A DNA stretch of 11,654 nt, taken from assembly GCA_003695215.1 (NCBI GenBank), contig RFIM01000002.1, positions 1 through 11,654 on the forward strand. Reading direction: 5' to 3'. The DNA comes from Chloroflexota bacterium. GTDB taxonomy: Bacteria > Chloroflexota > Anaerolineae > Aggregatilineales > UBA2796. This document shows positions 7,850-11,654 of the stretch, piece after piece; the stretch's first letter is position 1, and each line of letters opens with the position of its first letter. The notes under the pieces were generated by a model. It had not been told where the DNA came from. It saw nothing but the letters and a program-made list of their open reading frames with translations, and made no database searches. Position numbers and translations under genes: made by a program.

Positions 7850-8551
7850 ATGCAGGCTGTGACCGTTTACCGCGATCTCGCCGACCTGACTTGGGCCGCT
7901 GCCGCGCTGATTATCAAGCTGGGCGCGCAAGCGCTCGCCGAGCGCGGCGCCTTCCATTTGGCCCTCTCAGGCGGCAAGACGCCCTTGCCGCTCTATGCGC
8001 TGCTGGCCTTGCCTGAGTGGCGCGTGCGGCTGGATTGGTCGCGTGTGCATGTCTACTTTGCCGACGAGCGCTGTGTGCCGCCCGATCACGCAGAGAGCAA
8101 CTATGGCATGGTACAGCGGGCTCTTCTAGAGCCTGTGGGCTTGCCTGAGGCTAACGTGCATCGCATGCGCGGCGAGGACGCGCCTGAGCAAGCAGCTGAG
8201 GCGTATAACGCGCTCTTGAGGAATGTGAGGCTCGATCTGATTCTTCTAGGCATGGGCGAGGATGCGCACACTGCCTCGCTCTTCCCTGAAACAGTTGCGC
8301 TGAATGAGACTGAGCGCGCTTGTGTCGCAAACTATGTGCCCAAGCTCTCGGCGTGGCGGCTGACCTTGACCGCGCCGTATATCAACACGGCACAGCACAA
8401 AGTTTTCCTGGTCAGTGGCGCTGAAAAGGCACAAGCGCTCCATGCGGTGCTGCACGGCGCGCACGATCCGCAGCGCTACCCTGCCCAACTGATCCGCGAG
8501 GCGCAGTGGCTAGTCGATCAAGCTGCAGCCACGCCGTCAAAACGCGCTTGA
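7850..8551 (+). CDS. pgl: 6-phosphogluconolactonase
   Basis: A cytoplasmic enzyme (233 aa) hydrolysing 6-phosphogluconolactone to 6-phosphogluconate, the second step of the oxidative pentose phosphate pathway. It belongs to the glucosamine-6-phosphate isomerase/6PGL fold family. Visible family motifs are LALSGGKTP near 37-45 (phosphate binding), VYFADERCVPPDHAESNYG at 68-86, and LLGMGEDAHTASLFPE at 132-147 with the probable catalytic H140. The family motif is usually GMGxDGHTASLFP; here Ala replaces the Gly before His. Length suits DevB-type 6PGL, and the SNYGM and HTASLFP patterns favour it over NagB. The ATG at 7850 is chosen because homology begins at about VTVYRDLADL and GGAAG lies six bases upstream; a TTG at 7763 would add 29 unrelated residues. 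No zwf or gnd gene is next to it. It ends four bases from a convergent gene. Confidence 0.88.
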   Translation: MQAVTVYRDLADLTWAAAALIIKLGAQALAERGAFHLALSGGKTPLPLYALLALPEWRVRLDWSRVHVYFADERCVPPDHAESNYGMVQRALLEPVGLPEANVHRMRGEDAPEQAAEAYNALLRNVRLDLILLGMGEDAHTASLFPETVALNETERACVANYVPKLSAWRLTLTAPYINTAQHKVFLVSGAEKAQALHAVLHGAHDPQRYPAQLIREAQWLVDQAAATPSKRA

Positions 8552-8555
8552 GCGG

Positions 8556-9506
8556 CTACTCTCGGCGCGAGGCACGTCGGCGCGTTTCATCTTCTGCCAG
8601 GAAGCGATCCAACTCGCTCTCTTGGCTTTGGGCAGGCGTTGACTCGATCCGAGCGCTCAGCTTATCTACAGCGCCAACATAGCCGCTGGCGCTGCTGCTG
8701 TACATATCTTCCATCGCCTCGACGATATCCGAGAGCGCTGAAACTTCCGCGTGAATCTCCTGAGCCAGCCGACGGGCACGCGCGCTATCCATATCGCGTG
8801 TGTGCGCCATTTGCTGCAGCTTGGTATGGACTGAGCTGAGCTGAGCGACTGTGTTATCCATTCTGATCTCAGTGCGCTTGATCAAGCTAGCGACTTTCTG
8901 CAAGTCGTTCAGCAGGCGTTGGCGGATCGCAATGGCTTCTTCCAGCTCGGCGCGCACAGAAGGATCGGTTTCCATTTGCAGGCGCGTCTCGAGGGCGCGC
9001 AACTGAGTTGGCACTTCGCGTCTATCGCGCTCGACGATCGTGTTGGATTCGAAGTTATCAATGCTCTTGCCCAGCAGATAGATTTGCTCGATCCAGGCTT
9101 CGATCTCGCGCGCGGTCTCTTGCAGCGCTGTCTGCATAGCGCCGCTTTGTTTAGCGATGAACTGGTCGATGCTGCGCTTGTACTCAAGCGCTTTTTGCAA
9201 GCGTTGGCGCGCCGGCAGGTTCTTGATATCGCGCGGATCGAAGCGCTCTTGCAGCATGCGGCTGAGCGCCTCGCGGCGCGCCGTCGGATCGCTGACTGTG
9301 ATCGCCAGGTAAATCACCTCGAGAATTGCGCCGATCACTAGCCACATCCATGGCTGAAAGCCGCTGAAGAGCGTCAGACCTGAGAAGAAGGCAATCAAGG
9401 TCAAGCCGATCACAAGAGCGCTCGGCCACGTGAAGAACGCGTCGGCAAGTAGCGTGCCAAGCAGGCGTTGACGCATCTCATCTGTTGTTCGTCTTTGTCG
9501 AGACAT
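8556..9506 (-). CDS. Unrecognised membrane-hairpin and coiled-coil protein
   Basis: I do not recognise this family. The 316-residue protein starts with a basic stretch (RQRR at 3-6, MRQR at 11-14), followed by two hydrophobic helices at about 26-46 and 52-72 separated by a short GFQPW turn, so both termini probably face the cytoplasm. Residues about 75-290 are charged, Gln- and Leu-rich and helical, looking like a long coiled coil with several heptad stretches. The last 25 residues are acidic then basic (ETRRRASRRE). No enzyme motif is visible. The overall shape recalls membrane-anchored scaffold or PspA-like coiled-coil proteins, but I see no specific match. ATG 9506 is chosen with GGACGGATGA upstream; a GTG at 9536 would add ten residues. 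It has its own candidate promoter 44 bases upstream, so it need not belong to the murA operon. Confidence 0.75.
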   Translation of the reverse strand: MSRQRRTTDEMRQRLLGTLLADAFFTWPSALVIGLTLIAFFSGLTLFSGFQPWMWLVIGAILEVIYLAITVSDPTARREALSRMLQERFDPRDIKNLPARQRLQKALEYKRSIDQFIAKQSGAMQTALQETAREIEAWIEQIYLLGKSIDNFESNTIVERDRREVPTQLRALETRLQMETDPSVRAELEEAIAIRQRLLNDLQKVASLIKRTEIRMDNTVAQLSSVHTKLQQMAHTRDMDSARARRLAQEIHAEVSALSDIVEAMEDMYSSSASGYVGAVDKLSARIESTPAQSQESELDRFLAEDETRRRASRRE

Positions 9507-9549
9507 GTTTTCATCCGTCCTATGGCCTATTCTCACGCAGCCTAGCTCG

Positions 9550-9558
9550 ATTATAGCA
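9550..9558 (-). promoter_or_regulatory. Extended -10 promoter candidate for the coiled-coil protein gene
   Basis: The 56-base gap after murA contains TGCTATAAT on the minus strand: a perfect TATAAT with an extended TGn. No good -35 is seen at 17 bases, as is common for extended -10 promoters. Transcription would start near 9543, 37 bases before the ATG. Confidence 0.45.
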
Positions 9559-9562
9559 AATC

Positions 9563-10849
9563 CTAGTATGTCAGCCGCTCAATTTTGGCGCCGAGCAGGC
9601 GCAGCTTCTCTTCCACACGCTCGTAGCCGCGGTCGATGTGATGCACGTTGCCGATCACAGTGCGGCCGCGCGCGCACAGCGCTGCAATCAGCAAGGCGAT
9701 GCCCGCACGAATGTCCGGGCTGCTGATGGTCAAATCGCCGTGCAGCGGTGTGTGCCCCTGCACAAGGGCACGATGTGGATCGCACAGCACAATGCGCGCG
9801 CCCATGCTCACCAGCTTATCAGTGAAGAACAAGCGCCCGTCGTACATCCATTCGTGGAACATGACGGCACCTGAAGATTGCGTGGCGATCACCAGGGCGA
9901 TGCTGAGCAGGTCAGAGGGAAAAGACGGCCACGGCTGCGCCTTGATCACAGGAATGCGATTGCCCAGATCGGTCTGCACGCGCAAGGCCTGGCCGCGCGG
10001 CACGAAAATGTCTGTGCCGCGCACTTCCCAGTGCACGCCGAGCTTGTTGTAGACCAATTCGATCATAGCCAGATGCTGCGGATCGGCATTCTTGATCAGC
10101 ACCTCGCCGCCTGTGAGCGCCGCTGCGCCGATGTAGCTTGCTACTTCGATGTAATCGGCGCCGACGCGAAATGTGCCGCCGCCAAGCTGCTCCGTGCCGT
10201 GAATGGTGAGCTGATTCGAGCCAATGCCTTCGATCGGCACGCCCAGCATGACCAAGAAGTTGCACAGATCCTGCACGTGCGGCTCACAAGCCGCGTTGCG
10301 GATGACCGTAGTGCCTTTGGCGCGCGCCGCCGCCAAGATGGCGTTCTCAGTGGCTGTCACGCTCGCTTCGTCGAGCAAAATTGAGGTGCCGACCAGCTGC
10401 TCAGCGTGCATCTGAAAGCCGCGCGCGATCTGGATTTGTGCGCCCAGCTTCTGGAGCGCCAGAATGTGCGTATCCAGGCGCCGCCTGCCGATCACATCGC
10501 CGCCTGGCAGCGGCAGCGTGGCCTTGCCAAGCCTGCCCAAGAGCGCGCCCGCCAAGACAATGCTAGCGCGTAGGCGCCCTGAGAGCGCTGCGTCTACTTC
10601 GTGCGTGTGCAGCTGCGCCGCATGAATGCTCATGCGCCGCTCAGACTCATCATAGATGACTGACGCGCCAAGCTTGCGCAGAATCTCAGCCATCACGCGC
10701 ACATCCAGGATGCTCGGCACGTTGGTCAAGGTGACGGGCTGGTCGGTCAGCAGGCAGGCTGCCATCAGCTTCAGCACAGCATTCTTATTGCCGCCAACTT
10801 CCAAAGTGCCGTTGAGCGGATAGCCGCCTTCGATCACAAACTGCTGCAC
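9563..10849 (-). CDS. murA: UDP-N-acetylglucosamine 1-carboxyvinyltransferase (MurA family), Asp in place of the active-site Cys
   Basis: A cytoplasmic enzyme (428 aa) transferring enolpyruvate from PEP to UDP-GlcNAc, the first committed step of peptidoglycan synthesis. The EPT fold features are present: GGNKNAVLK with K22-N23, the mobile loop PGGDVIGRRRLD at 115-126, the catalytic Asp of PWPSFPSD (D313), and the C-terminal HIDRGYERVEEKL with R407. In the loop, D118 occupies the position of E. coli Cys115; R123 matches Arg120. This Cys-to-Asp form is known from Mycobacterium and Chlamydia and is insensitive to fosfomycin. Length is the family norm. It has a GTG start with GAGGA upstream, three bases after the stop of the deacetylase gene, so it is co-transcribed and probably coupled. 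AroA is excluded by the UDP-GlcNAc-type motifs. It could be a second MurA paralogue with another role. Confidence 0.9.
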   Translation of the reverse strand: MQQFVIEGGYPLNGTLEVGGNKNAVLKLMAACLLTDQPVTLTNVPSILDVRVMAEILRKLGASVIYDESERRMSIHAAQLHTHEVDAALSGRLRASIVLAGALLGRLGKATLPLPGGDVIGRRRLDTHILALQKLGAQIQIARGFQMHAEQLVGTSILLDEASVTATENAILAAARAKGTTVIRNAACEPHVQDLCNFLVMLGVPIEGIGSNQLTIHGTEQLGGGTFRVGADYIEVASYIGAAALTGGEVLIKNADPQHLAMIELVYNKLGVHWEVRGTDIFVPRGQALRVQTDLGNRIPVIKAQPWPSFPSDLLSIALVIATQSSGAVMFHEWMYDGRLFFTDKLVSMGARIVLCDPHRALVQGHTPLHGDLTISSPDIRAGIALLIAALCARGRTVIGNVHHIDRGYERVEEKLRLLGAKIERLTY

Positions 10850-10852
10850 GCG

Positions 10853-11644
10853 CTACGATCCTCGATAGAAGTTCTCGATCCAACGACCTGTTTGCAAGTA
10901 ATCGCTGGCGATGCCAATACGGCCGACATAATATGGCGGGCGCGCCTCAGCGCCGATGAAGCGCCCGCCTACAATGCCGACTACGAAAGCCAGCCCAGCC
11001 TCAGCGGCTACTTCAAAAATGCGCTCGTCGAACTCGCGCTCACGGCGATAGACGGCGCCATAAGGCGCGATCAGGCTCAACGGCGCGCGCCCTGTGCCTT
11101 CAGCAATCCACTCAGCTGATTGCACGATCTCATCGCGTAGATCGGGCAACTTGAGCGCAGGCAGATAGCTGTGGTAGCTCGTGTGTGTATCGAGTTCCCA
11201 GCCGCGATCGGCCAGCTCGCGCAATTGCGCCCAGCCGCGCTCAGCGCGCCGCGGCGGCTGATCGGCAACCACAGCAAAGACGCCGCGATAACCAACTTTC
11301 TCAACTGCCTCGGCCATTGCTAAAAAGTAAGGCTGTATATAGCTCGGCGCAATATCGTCGATAGTGATGATGATCGGCCTCTCAGGTAAGATACGCTTGC
11401 CTTGCAGAGCTTGCAGCACATCTGCATAGCCAACGCTCTCATAGTTGCGTTCGCGCAGCCATTCCAGGATGTGCGGCAGCTTCCAGCGATCTTTGGTGTG
11501 CAACATCAAGGTTCGCGGCACGCGGAATGACTGTGCAGCCGCGCCTACGGGCAGAGTCGGCAGGGCAGCGCCCAGCGCAGAAAGGCTCAGCAGGCGCAGG
11601 AAGTCACGGCGCGTCAAAGGTGTGGACGAGCGATTTTCGGGCAC
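10853..11644 (-). CDS. Tat-exported polysaccharide deacetylase-like protein (NodB/CE4 fold)
   Basis: A predicted exported carbohydrate esterase-like protein (263 aa). The N terminus is a twin-arginine signal: TRRDFLR at 11-17, a hydrophobic stretch to about 30, then GAAAQS with cleavage near 37. The NodB-fold motifs appear in order: IIITIDDIAP with D96-D97 (motif 1, usually TFDDG), HTSYH with H154 and H158 (motif 2, metal ligands) and APYG at 193-196 (motif 3, normally RxPYG, the Arg missing). The metal triad D97/H154/H158 is therefore intact, while the general pattern is divergent. The likely role is removing acetyl groups from peptidoglycan or an exopolysaccharide outside the cell. The GTG start at 11644 has GGAG six bases upstream at the window edge, so the gene is complete. 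Its position directly before murA supports a cell-wall job. An inactive or other-substrate relative is possible. Confidence 0.82.
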   Translation of the reverse strand: MPENRSSTPLTRRDFLRLLSLSALGAALPTLPVGAAAQSFRVPRTLMLHTKDRWKLPHILEWLRERNYESVGYADVLQALQGKRILPERPIIITIDDIAPSYIQPYFLAMAEAVEKVGYRGVFAVVADQPPRRAERGWAQLRELADRGWELDTHTSYHSYLPALKLPDLRDEIVQSAEWIAEGTGRAPLSLIAPYGAVYRREREFDERIFEVAAEAGLAFVVGIVGGRFIGAEARPPYYVGRIGIASDYLQTGRWIENFYRGS

Positions 11645-11650
11645 AGGGCA

Positions 11651-11654
11651 CTCC
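11651..11654 (-). promoter_or_regulatory. Ribosome binding site of the deacetylase
   Basis: GGAG on the minus strand, six bases before the GTG at 11644, is the last thing in the window. It supports the GTG as the true start and shows the gene is not cut. Confidence 0.5.

Overview
The window is about 11.65 kb of GC-rich bacterial chromosome, packed with genes and with no RNA gene, insertion sequence or CRISPR array that I can see. It holds ten protein genes: nine complete, and one cut by the left edge. Gene content fits a free-living bacterium with a peptidoglycan pathway. The MurA-type enzyme carries Asp instead of the catalytic Cys, and the TroD-type metal permease carries a DtxR-like tail. 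I would guess Chloroflexota (Anaerolineae-like), but this is an inference from family resemblance, not a measured placement.

Layout. (1) Bases 1-3570 hold surface-glycan genes: a Wzx-like flippase on the minus strand, cut by the left edge, and divergently from it two tandem GT4 glycosyltransferases on the plus strand. The two have exactly equal length (367 aa) and are joined by a TGATG stop/start overlap. The 73-bp gap between flippase and glycosyltransferases carries overlapping -10 boxes on the two strands. (2) Bases 3567-7777 hold a four-gene metal ABC importer operon on the minus strand in the order binding protein, ATPase, permease, permease (the TroABCD/MntABCD order). It starts from a TTGACA promoter followed by a DtxR-like inverted repeat. 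The last permease has two additions: a Cys-rich insert, predicted outside the membrane, and a C-terminal winged helix. (3) Bases 7850-8551 hold a lone 6-phosphogluconolactonase gene (pgl), divergent from the importer. (4) Bases 8556-9506 hold an unrecognised membrane-hairpin plus coiled-coil protein. (5) Bases 9563-11644 hold a Tat-exported polysaccharide deacetylase-like protein followed, 3 bases later, by a MurA-family enolpyruvyl transferase.

How they work together. The left genes would assemble and export a surface polysaccharide. The importer would take up Zn, Mn or Fe. A metal-responsive repressor probably acts at the operator just upstream of the binding-protein gene; no separate DtxR or Fur gene is in the window, so the winged helix on the permease is an attractive but unproven candidate. 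The right pair concerns the cell wall. Both convergent junctions (3567-3570 and 8551-8556) leave no room for a terminator; in the first, the two genes share a palindromic CTAG as their stop codons.
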